From Saccharopolyspora rosea (lineage in GTDB: Bacteria > Actinomycetota > Actinomycetes > Mycobacteriales > Pseudonocardiaceae), in contig NZ_CP102826.1 of assembly GCF_025643595.1 (NCBI RefSeq), forward strand, positions 2,976,001 through 3,040,000: DNA of 64,000 bases. The letters are read 5' to 3'. Under the pieces are notes generated by a model, which saw nothing but the letters and a program-made list of their open reading frames with translations, was not told the origin of the DNA and did not search any database. Of the stretch, positions 34,222-41,725 are shown one piece after another (position 1 is the first letter of the stretch; each line of letters opens with the position of its first letter). Both the position numbers and the translations under genes were made by a program.

Positions 34222-34605
34222 ATGGCGACCGAACGACCCAATCCAGCGCAATGGGTCTGGTACGCCTACGGGGGAAAGCTGCCGGACCGCTGCGCCGAGT
34301 GGGTGCTGCACGACGTCACGTGCCGGACCTGGGTGCTGCGCCACATCGCCCGCGCGTTGACCCAGCTTCTCCCGTTCTGCCTGCTGGTGCTGCTGCCCGG
34401 TCCGCTGTGGATCCGGCTGAGCTCGATCGCGCTCGGACTGCTCGTCGGGCTGTTCTACTCGCTGTGCTACGTGGGGGAGACCGCCGAACACCGGGCGATC
34501 AAGCACGGCTACCCGCCGGGCATCGCCCGCGAGACGCGGGAACTGCACCGCGACGTCCGCCGCGCCGCGAAGTACGGCGTCGGCTACCGCCCGTGGTGGG
34601 AGTGA
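34222..34605 (+). CDS. DUF5313 family membrane protein
   Basis: A 127-residue protein of the actinobacterial DUF5313 family: RPNPAQWVWYAYGGKLPDRC, then EWVLHDVTCRTWVLRHIARAL. Two adjacent transmembrane helices lie at about residues 46-60 and 66-84, and a basic cytoplasmic tail follows. It is frequent in mycobacteria and Pseudonocardiales with unknown function. It is convergent with the SDR gene. Confidence 0.83.
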   Translation: MATERPNPAQWVWYAYGGKLPDRCAEWVLHDVTCRTWVLRHIARALTQLLPFCLLVLLPGPLWIRLSSIALGLLVGLFYSLCYVGETAEHRAIKHGYPPGIARETRELHRDVRRAAKYGVGYRPWWE

Positions 34606-34626
34606 CGGCGGGACGTCGACCGCGCG

Positions 34627-35418
34627 TCAGGCGTGGGTGCCGCCGTCGATGCGGATCTCCGTGCCGGTGACGAACGCCCCGTCCTCGGAGGCGAGCATGG
34701 CGATCACGCCCGCGACCGTCTCCGGCCCGCCCATCGCCGCGCCGCCGGACTCCAGATCGGTCCGCAGCACCGGGGAGAGCTTGGTGAACAGCGACCAGTC
34801 GGTGTCCTCCGGCAGGTAGCCGGGAGTCGCGTCGGTGATGCCGGTCTTGATGCTGCCCGGCGCCACGCACACCGCGCGCAGGCCCTGCTTGGCGTACTCC
34901 AGGGCGAGGGCGTGGGTGAACGACTGGATGCCGCCCTTGCTCGCCGCGTAGGCGGCCATGTACGGGTGCGCGAACGTCGCCGAGGTGAAGCTGAAGTTGA
35001 CCACCACGCCGCGCCCGGACTCCAGCAGCGCGGGCAGCGCCTGCCGGGTCATCAGGAACGTGCCGGTGAGGTTGACCGCGATGATCCGGTTCCACAGCTG
35101 CAACGAGGTCTCGTGGGTGTGCGCCGCCCGCAGCATCCCGGCCGCGTTGACGAGGACATCGAGCCCGCCCAGCTCGGCCACGGCGTCGCGGATCCCGGAG
35201 GTGACCGAGCCCTCGTCGCCGATGTCCACCACCCGCGTGGTCAGCAGGTCGGCGACGTCGGCCTGCTCGGCGTGCCCGCGGGTCTCGGCGAGTCCTTCCT
35301 CGGCGATGTCGGCGGCCACCACGCGGCCGCCCTCCCGCAGCAGGCGCAGCGCGGTCGCCCGTCCGATCCCGGACGCGGCGCCGGTGACGAGGATCCGGCG
35401 ATCTGCGAAACGATTCAT
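34627..35418 (-). CDS. Short-chain dehydrogenase/reductase
   Basis: A 263-residue classical SDR. The cofactor motif TGAASGIG is at residues 12-19, NAAG follows near residue 91, and the catalytic YAASK is near 157 with a serine in NFSFTSATF. The Asp in VVAADIAEEG suggests NAD preference. The C-terminal GTEIRIDGG is the usual family end. It probably oxidises or reduces a secondary alcohol or ketone. The substrate is unknown and the gene stands alone between convergent and divergent neighbours. Confidence 0.9.
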   Translation of the reverse strand: MNRFADRRILVTGAASGIGRATALRLLREGGRVVAADIAEEGLAETRGHAEQADVADLLTTRVVDIGDEGSVTSGIRDAVAELGGLDVLVNAAGMLRAAHTHETSLQLWNRIIAVNLTGTFLMTRQALPALLESGRGVVVNFSFTSATFAHPYMAAYAASKGGIQSFTHALALEYAKQGLRAVCVAPGSIKTGITDATPGYLPEDTDWSLFTKLSPVLRTDLESGGAAMGGPETVAGVIAMLASEDGAFVTGTEIRIDGGTHA

Positions 35419-35720
35419 GCCCTCTTCCTAGCTCCCGGTACTGGCTCGCACCACGCTCGCCCCGGTGAGCGGGACCGGGCTCGGCCTGCTGCTCGGTCGT
35501 CGCCGGACACACCGGCGCTTCGCCTTCCCGGGGGATTTCCGCGGTCCGCACCGGACACCTCCGGGCGCGTTCGGCGCACGTCCGGCCGCTGCGGCGGTTT
35601 TCCGCGCGGGAACGGGAACTCCGAGTAACCGGATGATCATTGCGCGTGCATGGGGCGGGTCATATGTTCGGTGGGCGGGCCGACAGCTCGCGCCGCCGCG
35701 ACACCGGGAGACGGGTGGGT

Positions 35721-36563
35721 ATGTCCAACATCGTTCGTGCCGCGCTGGTCCAGGCGAAGTGGACCGGTGACACCTCCTCGATGGTCGACCAGCACGAGCA
35801 GCACGCGCGCGTCGCGGCGGCCCGGGGCGCGCAGGTCATCGGCTTCCAGGAGGTGTTCAACGCGCCCTACTTCTGCCAGGTGCAGGAGCCCGAGCACCAC
35901 CGCTGGGCCGAACCCGTCCCGGACGGCCCGACCACGCAGCGGATGTGCGCGCTGGCGCGGGAACTCGGCATGGTCGTGGTCGTACCGGTCTACGAGAGCG
36001 ACGGCCCCGGCTTCTACTACAACACCGCCGCGGTCATCGACGCCGACGGCAGCTACCTCGGCAAGTACCGCAAGCACCACCTGCCGCACCTGCCCGGTTT
36101 CTGGGAGAAGTACTACTTCCGCCCCGGCAACCTCGGCTGGCCGGTGTTCGACACCGCAGCCGGTCGCATCGGCGTCTACATCTGCTACGACCGGCACTTC
36201 CCGGAGGGCTGGCGGGCGCTCGGGCTGGCCGGGGCGCAACTGGTCTACAACCCGTCGGCGACCAGCCGCGGCCTGTCGTCGTACCTGTGGAAGCTCGAAC
36301 AGCCCGCCGCGGCGGTGGCCAACGAGTACTTCATCGCGGCGATCAACCGGGTCGGCGTCGAGGAGTACGGCGACAACGACTTCTACGGCAGCAGCTACTT
36401 CGTGGACCCCTACGGGCGGTTCGTCGGCGACGTCGCCAGCGACACCGACGAGGAGTTGGTGGTCCGCGACCTCGACTTCGACCTGGTCGAGGAGGTCCGG
36501 CAGAAGTGGGCCTTCTACCGCGACCGGCGCCCCGACGCCTACCGCCCGCTGACCGAGCCGTGA
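35721..36563 (+). CDS. Nitrilase-superfamily amidohydrolase (beta-ureidopropionase/N-carbamoylase-like)
   Basis: A 280-residue carbon-nitrogen hydrolase. The catalytic triad is Glu44 (FQEVFNAPYF), Lys118 (KYRKHHLPH) and Cys155 (ICYDRHFPEG). The segment FNAPYFCQVQ and the DNDFYGSSYFVDPYG block are typical of beta-ureidopropionase and N-carbamoyl amino acid amidohydrolases, which release CO2 and NH3 from the ureido acid. I chose the ATG at 35721. It opens the operon and is followed 10 nt later by the aminotransferase. With dihydropyrimidinase downstream it would perform the third step of reductive pyrimidine breakdown. Confidence 0.88.
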   Translation: MSNIVRAALVQAKWTGDTSSMVDQHEQHARVAAARGAQVIGFQEVFNAPYFCQVQEPEHHRWAEPVPDGPTTQRMCALARELGMVVVVPVYESDGPGFYYNTAAVIDADGSYLGKYRKHHLPHLPGFWEKYYFRPGNLGWPVFDTAAGRIGVYICYDRHFPEGWRALGLAGAQLVYNPSATSRGLSSYLWKLEQPAAAVANEYFIAAINRVGVEEYGDNDFYGSSYFVDPYGRFVGDVASDTDEELVVRDLDFDLVEEVRQKWAFYRDRRPDAYRPLTEP

Positions 36564-36573
36564 GGGAGGGGTC

Positions 36574-37872
36574 ATGACGGATGCGCACGCCGAGCTGACC
36601 AAGCGGCACCGGGCGGTGCTGCCGGAGTGGCTGTCGCTGTACTACGACGAGCCGATCGACGTGGTGCGCGGGGAGGGGCGGCACGTCTGGGACGCCGAGG
36701 GGAACCGCTACCTGGACTTCTTCGGCGGCATCCTGACCACGATGACCGCGCACGCGTTGCCCGAGGTGACCGCCGCGGTCAGCGAGCAGGCGGGCCGCAT
36801 CCTGCACACCTCGACGCTGTACCTGAACCGGCCCATGATCGAGCTGGCCGAACGGGTGGCCGAGCTGTCCGGCGTCGAGGACCCGCGGGTCTTCTTCACC
36901 ACGAGCGGGACCGAGGCCAACGACACCGCGCTGCTGCTGGCCACCGGCTACCGCGGCTCCAACCAGGTGCTGGCGCTGCGCAACAGCTACCACGGCAGGT
37001 CGTTCTCGGCGCTGGCGGTCACCGGCAACCGTGGCTGGCTGCCGACCAGCCTGTCCCCGCTGCGCACCGCCTACGTGCACGCCACCCGCCGTCGGGGCGC
37101 GCCGTTCGCCGGGCTGCCCGACGAGCAGTTCGCCGACGCCTGCGTCGCCGACCTGGAAGACGTGCTCGACCAGCTGCAGAGCAACGTCGCCTGCCTGATC
37201 GCCGAGCCCGTGCAGGGCGTCGGCGGGTTCGCCACGCCGCCCGACGGGCTGCTGGGACGCTTCAAGGAGGTCCTGGACCGGCACGGGGTGCTGTGGATCA
37301 GCGACGAGGTGCAGACCGGTTGGGGGCGCACCGGGGAGCACTTCTGGGGCTGGCAGGCGCACGGCGCGCGCGGAGCGCCGGACATCGTCACGTTCGCCAA
37401 GGGCATCGGCAACGGACTGTCGATCGGCGGCGTGGTCGCCCGCGCCGAGATCATGAACAGCCTGTCGGCGAACTCCATCTCCACCTTCGGCGGCAGCCCG
37501 GTCACCGCGGCCGGGGCCCTGGCCAACCTGGACTACCTGCTCGCCCACGACCTGCCGGGCAACGCCGCCCGCACCGGCGCGGTGCTGCGCGCACAGCTCG
37601 ACACCGCGCTCGGGCGGATCCCGGTGGTGGCCGACGTGCGCGGCAAGGGGCTGATGATCGGTGTCGAGCTGGCCCGCCCGGACGGCGCCCCGGCACCCGA
37701 GCTGGCCGCCTTCGTGCTGGAGGAGACCCGGCGAAACGGGCTGCTGGTCGGCAAGGGCGGGCTCGACGGCAACGTGCTGCGCATCGCGCCGCCGATGAGC
37801 CTCACCGAGCCCGAGGCCCGCGAGGGCGCCGGAATCCTGCTGGACGCACTGGAGAAAGCGGGGCGACGTTGA
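36574..37872 (+). CDS. Class III aminotransferase (beta-alanine/3-aminoisobutyrate:pyruvate type)
   Basis: A 432-residue PLP enzyme of the omega-aminotransferase group. The motifs are FTTSGTEANDTALLLA, the PLP-binding aspartate in LWISDEVQTGWGRTG, and the Schiff-base lysine in TFAKGIGNGLSIGG. It should transfer the amino group of beta-alanine or 3-aminoisobutyrate to pyruvate, giving malonate semialdehyde or its methyl derivative. The ATG follows GGGAGGGG. Its stop overlaps the dihydropyrimidinase start (TTGA). The operon placement supports the pyrimidine-derived substrate. Confidence 0.87.
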   Translation: MTDAHAELTKRHRAVLPEWLSLYYDEPIDVVRGEGRHVWDAEGNRYLDFFGGILTTMTAHALPEVTAAVSEQAGRILHTSTLYLNRPMIELAERVAELSGVEDPRVFFTTSGTEANDTALLLATGYRGSNQVLALRNSYHGRSFSALAVTGNRGWLPTSLSPLRTAYVHATRRRGAPFAGLPDEQFADACVADLEDVLDQLQSNVACLIAEPVQGVGGFATPPDGLLGRFKEVLDRHGVLWISDEVQTGWGRTGEHFWGWQAHGARGAPDIVTFAKGIGNGLSIGGVVARAEIMNSLSANSISTFGGSPVTAAGALANLDYLLAHDLPGNAARTGAVLRAQLDTALGRIPVVADVRGKGLMIGVELARPDGAPAPELAAFVLEETRRNGLLVGKGGLDGNVLRIAPPMSLTEPEAREGAGILLDALEKAGRR

Positions 37873-39275
37873 GCACAACCGTGATCCGCGGTGGCCTGGT
37901 GATCACCGCGACCGAGGAGACCCGCTCGGACGTGCTGGTCGACGGGGAACGCGTCGTCGCGCTCGCCGCGCACGGATCCGAACCGGCGCAGCGGTGGGCG
38001 GAGAGCGCCGACCGGATCGTCGACGCCGAGGAGCACTACGTCATCCCTGGCGGGGTGGACGCGCACACCCACATGGAGATGCCCTTCGGCGGCACGTTCG
38101 CGTCGGACACCTTCGAGACCGGCACCCGCGCGGCGGCGTGGGGCGGCACCACCACGATCGTCGACTTCGCGATCCAGTCGATCGGGCGCTCGCTGCGCGA
38201 GGGGCTGGACGCCTGGCACGCCAAGGCCGACGGGCAGTGCGCGATCGACTACGGCTTCCACATGATCCTGTCCGATGTGGACGATTCGGCGCTGAAGGAG
38301 ATGGACGCGCTGGTCGGCGAGGGCGTCACCAGCTTCAAGATGTTCATGGCCTATCCCGGCGTGTTCTACAGCGACGACGGCCGGATCCTGCGCGCGATGC
38401 AGCAGGCCGCGTCCAACGGGGCGCTGCCGATGATGCACGCGGAGAACGGCATCGCCATCGACGTGCTCGTGCAGCAGGCGCTGGCGGCCGGTCGCACCGA
38501 TCCGCGCCACCACGGCCGGGTGCGGCACCCGCTGCTGGAGGCCGAGGCGACCCACCGCGCGATCCAACTGTCCAGAGTGGCCGGTGCGCCGCTGTACGTG
38601 GTGCACGTGTCCGCCACCGAGGCCGTCGCCGAGATCACCCGGGCCCGCGACGACGGGATCGCCGTGTTCGGCGAGACCTGCCCGCAGTACCTGTTCCTGA
38701 CCGTCGACGAGCTGGCGCGGCCGGACTTCGAGGGAGCCAAGTTCGTCTGCTCGACGCCGCTGCGCCCCGCCGAGCACCAGGAGTCGTTGTGGCGGGCGCT
38801 GCGCACCGACGACCTGTCGGTGGTCTCCACCGACCACTGCCCGTTCTGCTTCGCCTCCCAGAAGGAACTGGGCCGCGGCGACTTCTCGAAGATCCCCAAT
38901 GGCATGCCGGGCGTGGAGAACCGCGTGGACCTGCTGCACCAGGCCGTGGTGGAGGGCCGGATCAGCCGCCGCCGGTGGGTCGAGCTGGCCAGCACGACCC
39001 CGGCGCGGATGTTCGGCATGCACCCGCGCAAGGGCACCATCGCACCCGGGGCGGACGCCGATGTCGTGGTCTACGACCCGCGCGCCGAGCAGGTGCTCTC
39101 CGCCGAGACCCACCACATGAACGTGGACTACAACGCCTACGAAGGTCGGCGGGTGACCGGCCGGGTCCGCACCGTGCTGTCCCGGGGCGAGGTGATCCTC
39201 GACGACGGCACCTACACCGGGCGCGCCGGGCGCGGTCGGTTCGTCGCGCGCGGCACGTGCGACTACCTGGGCTGA
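37869..39275 (+). CDS. hydA: Dihydropyrimidinase/hydantoinase
   Basis: A 468-residue zinc amidohydrolase that opens the ring of 5,6-dihydrouracil, dihydrothymine or hydantoins. Metal ligands are His66 and His68 in GGVDAHTHMEMP, the carboxylated Lys157 in SFKMFMAYPG, further histidines in MMHAEN and YVVHVSA, and Asp in STDHCPF. The start is a TTG overlapping the aminotransferase stop, with a GTG 12 nt further in as an alternative. It acts between a reductase and the beta-ureidopropionase-like enzyme. Confidence 0.9.
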   Translation: MSTTVIRGGLVITATEETRSDVLVDGERVVALAAHGSEPAQRWAESADRIVDAEEHYVIPGGVDAHTHMEMPFGGTFASDTFETGTRAAAWGGTTTIVDFAIQSIGRSLREGLDAWHAKADGQCAIDYGFHMILSDVDDSALKEMDALVGEGVTSFKMFMAYPGVFYSDDGRILRAMQQAASNGALPMMHAENGIAIDVLVQQALAAGRTDPRHHGRVRHPLLEAEATHRAIQLSRVAGAPLYVVHVSATEAVAEITRARDDGIAVFGETCPQYLFLTVDELARPDFEGAKFVCSTPLRPAEHQESLWRALRTDDLSVVSTDHCPFCFASQKELGRGDFSKIPNGMPGVENRVDLLHQAVVEGRISRRRWVELASTTPARMFGMHPRKGTIAPGADADVVVYDPRAEQVLSAETHHMNVDYNAYEGRRVTGRVRTVLSRGEVILDDGTYTGRAGRGRFVARGTCDYLG

Positions 39276-39290
39276 CGGAAGGGGAGGGCG

Positions 39291-40289
39291 ATGGACTTCG
39301 GACTCGTGCTGCAGACGGACCCGCCCGCGTGGTCGCTGGTGGACCGGATGCGCCGCGCCGAACGGCTCGGCTTCACGCACGGCTGGACGTTCGACTCCTG
39401 CGTGCTGTGGCAGGAACCGTTCGTCATCCACAGCCAGGTCCTGGCGGCGACCGAGCGGCTCAGGATCGGTCCGATGGTGACCAACCCGCGCACTCGTGAC
39501 TGGACGGTCACCGCCTCGGTGTTCGCCACGCTCAACGACATGTTCGGGCCGCGCACGGTCTGCGGGATCGGTCGCGGCGACTCGGCGCTGCGGGTCACCG
39601 GGGGCAAGCCGACCACGCTCGCCGTGCTGGAGCAGGCCATGCGCGTGATCAAGGAACTCGCCGAGGGCCGCGAGGTGCAGCTGCACGGCACGGCGGTGCG
39701 GCTGCCGTGGGTGCGCGACGGCAGCCTGCCGATGTGGATGGGCGCCTACGGGCCGAAGGCGCTGGAGCTGGTGGGCAGGCAGGCCGACGGGTTCATCCTG
39801 CAGCTGGCCGACCCGTACCTGACCCGGTGGATGGTCGACCACGTGCGCCAGGCTGCCGCGGACGCGGGTCGGGACCCGAACTCGATCACCGTCTGCGTGG
39901 CCGCCCCCGCCTACGTCGGCGACGACCTGGCGCACGCCCGCGAGCAGTGCCGCTGGTTCGGCGGGATGGTCGGCAACCACGTCGCGGACCTGGTGACGCG
40001 CTACGGGGACGCGTCGGAGGCGGTGCCCACCGCGCTCACCGAGTACATCAAGGACCGGCACGGCTACGACTACTCGCACCACGGACGGGCCGGCAACCGC
40101 AGCACCGACTTCGTCCCCGACGAGATCGTCGACCGGTTCTGCCTGCTCGGACCGCCGAGTGCCCACCTGGACAAGCTCCACGAACTGCGCGAGGCCGGCG
40201 TCGACCAGTTCGCGATCTACGCGATGCACGACGCGATCGATGCCACGGTGGAGTCCTACGGGCAGGCGGTGATCCCCGAACTGGCGTAA
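39291..40289 (+). CDS. TIGR03842-family LLM-class F420-dependent oxidoreductase
   Basis: A 332-residue luciferase-like TIM-barrel protein: MDFGLVLQTDPPAWSLVDRMRRAE, then WTFDSCVLWQEPF, and GIGRGDSALRVTGGKPTT. It matches the subfamily I know as TIGR03842, predicted to use F420 and regularly linked to dihydropyrimidinase. It lies 15 nt after hydA in the same operon. No dihydropyrimidine dehydrogenase (PydA) gene is present, so this enzyme may carry out a redox step of the pathway. That is inference. Confidence 0.85.
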   Translation: MDFGLVLQTDPPAWSLVDRMRRAERLGFTHGWTFDSCVLWQEPFVIHSQVLAATERLRIGPMVTNPRTRDWTVTASVFATLNDMFGPRTVCGIGRGDSALRVTGGKPTTLAVLEQAMRVIKELAEGREVQLHGTAVRLPWVRDGSLPMWMGAYGPKALELVGRQADGFILQLADPYLTRWMVDHVRQAAADAGRDPNSITVCVAAPAYVGDDLAHAREQCRWFGGMVGNHVADLVTRYGDASEAVPTALTEYIKDRHGYDYSHHGRAGNRSTDFVPDEIVDRFCLLGPPSAHLDKLHELREAGVDQFAIYAMHDAIDATVESYGQAVIPELA

Positions 40290-40322
40290 CCATGCCACCC
40301 GCACCGCAGGAGGAGTCCGGGG

Positions 40323-40472
40323 ATGGACCTGGTCCCGCTGACCGGGACTTGGCCAGCGCTATCCCCCCGGCCGATGCTCCATGCCGCGCGGTCGAGCCGG
40401 CGCAGGCCGTGCCTGCGTCGTCAGCGGAGTCCGCGCAGCCGTTCGGCGAGGGTGGGGATCACCCTGTCGTAG
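40323..40472 (+). pseudogene. Orphan 5' end of a gene truncated at the island boundary
   Basis: A strong ribosome binding site (GCAGGAGGAG, 9 nt upstream) precedes an ATG that opens 49 codons, MDLVPLTGTWPALSPRP at first. The frame then runs antisense into the 3' end of the jetD gene and stops. It lies 33 nt after the LLM gene, where another operon member would be expected. I infer that the original gene was cut when the defence island arrived. The first ~20 codons are too few to identify the family. Confidence 0.4.
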
Positions 40473-41725
40473 ACGGCGAGTTCTTCCTGCTCAACCCGCT
40501 CGCCTGTGGTGGCAATCGCATGCGCTAGTGGGCGGAGGTGTTGCGGGCCCTCAGCAGCCAGGCGTTTCGCCCTTCCTTGCCACTTCGCACGTTTTTCCGC
40601 GGGATCCGCTCGTTTCGCCGCGGCGTCCCAGAGCTCGGGTTCCATACCCACGGCGTGCACGTGACGACCGGTTTCACGCATGAGGTTCTGGATGATGTCG
40701 ATGCCGCTCGGATCGAGGTCACACCAGGCAGCGAGCGGCCAATCGGAGAATTTGCGAATGAAACGCACGAGGCCTTCGCTGGCGAACCCGGCGATCCAGA
40801 CGCAAAGCCAGTGTTCCGGAACCGTCGAGTCGGTGCACACGTGCTGGAAATTCGTCTGGTTCTCCACCAACAGAATGCCGTCCGGTCGCCCGACGAGCGC
40901 ACCCAGCCGAAGCGCGCCGCTCGCTGGGATGCTCACCCATGGGTCCCCGAGCCGGGCGTCGACGATCACGTCGTCGACCCTCCATACGAGCGGACCGTTC
41001 AGGCGGATCTCGGTGTCCTCGACCGCGAGCGCCTGATCGAAGGCCATGCCAACGAGATTCTGGAAGGCGAGTTTGCCTGCAGTGGTCCACTTCTTCGCCC
41101 CGCCCAGGGCGGATGCCGCAAGGCCTTTGGCCGGAGTCGTCTCCCCAGCCAGGTGCCTCGGCCACCACCAGGCCGCCGCTTTGATCGCCGTGGCGTAACT
41201 TGCCCACGCACCGGCCTTGGTAGCAGACCGGGGAGGAACGCGATCGGTCGCTGAGGGTTCCATGGACGCGAGCAGTACACGCTCCCGTTCCAGCTGCGGT
41301 ACCGGGAGCATCAGCTTTAGCAGTTCGTCGCGTCGTTGCGCCACTTCTCGGGTCTTGTCAGCGACCCGAGCGCGTTTCGCCTCGAACTTCGTGATCACAG
41401 TCCCATGCCGGGCCTCGACGAGTTTTTCCAACGTGACCGGGTATCGGCTGGCGCGCAAACTCTCCGCGGCGTGGTCGAGCTGCACCGAATGAGTGGATAC
41501 CGTGCCTTTGCGGTCTCCGAGCAGCTCGACGATCTCCCGACGTTCGTCCTCGCTGATCGGACCGGAGCGGAAGCGCAATCGACCGTGCAGCTTCCCGCCG
41601 TTGACCAGTCGCTTCCGCAGCTCCTCCACAAACTTCGCGGGCCCGGGCTTGTCCATCCATCGCCGCAGATCTTCCGTGATTTCACCGTGCAAGGAGACCT
41701 CCTCCCTCGGCCTCGTCAGATTCAT
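40421..41725 (-). CDS. jetD: Wadjet nuclease subunit JetD (DUF2399/TIGR02679-like)
   Basis: A 434-residue protein with a C-terminal Toprim-like nuclease domain. The acidic residues are Glu288 (ILLVENQTNF) and the Asp336/Asp338 pair (AAWCDLDPSGIDI). The N-terminal ~230 residues contain an arm and a winged-helix-like part. In characterised Wadjet systems JetD is recruited to the SMC-like complex and cleaves circular plasmid DNA after loop extrusion. The ATG at 41725 has GAGG 5 nt upstream and overlaps the jetC 3' end by 44 nt, so it is coupled. It is the last gene of the four-gene operon. Confidence 0.85.
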   Translation of the reverse strand: MNLTRPREEVSLHGEITEDLRRWMDKPGPAKFVEELRKRLVNGGKLHGRLRFRSGPISEDERREIVELLGDRKGTVSTHSVQLDHAAESLRASRYPVTLEKLVEARHGTVITKFEAKRARVADKTREVAQRRDELLKLMLPVPQLERERVLLASMEPSATDRVPPRSATKAGAWASYATAIKAAAWWWPRHLAGETTPAKGLAASALGGAKKWTTAGKLAFQNLVGMAFDQALAVEDTEIRLNGPLVWRVDDVIVDARLGDPWVSIPASGALRLGALVGRPDGILLVENQTNFQHVCTDSTVPEHWLCVWIAGFASEGLVRFIRKFSDWPLAAWCDLDPSGIDIIQNLMRETGRHVHAVGMEPELWDAAAKRADPAEKRAKWQGRAKRLAAEGPQHLRPLAHAIATTGERVEQEELAVYDRVIPTLAERLRGLR

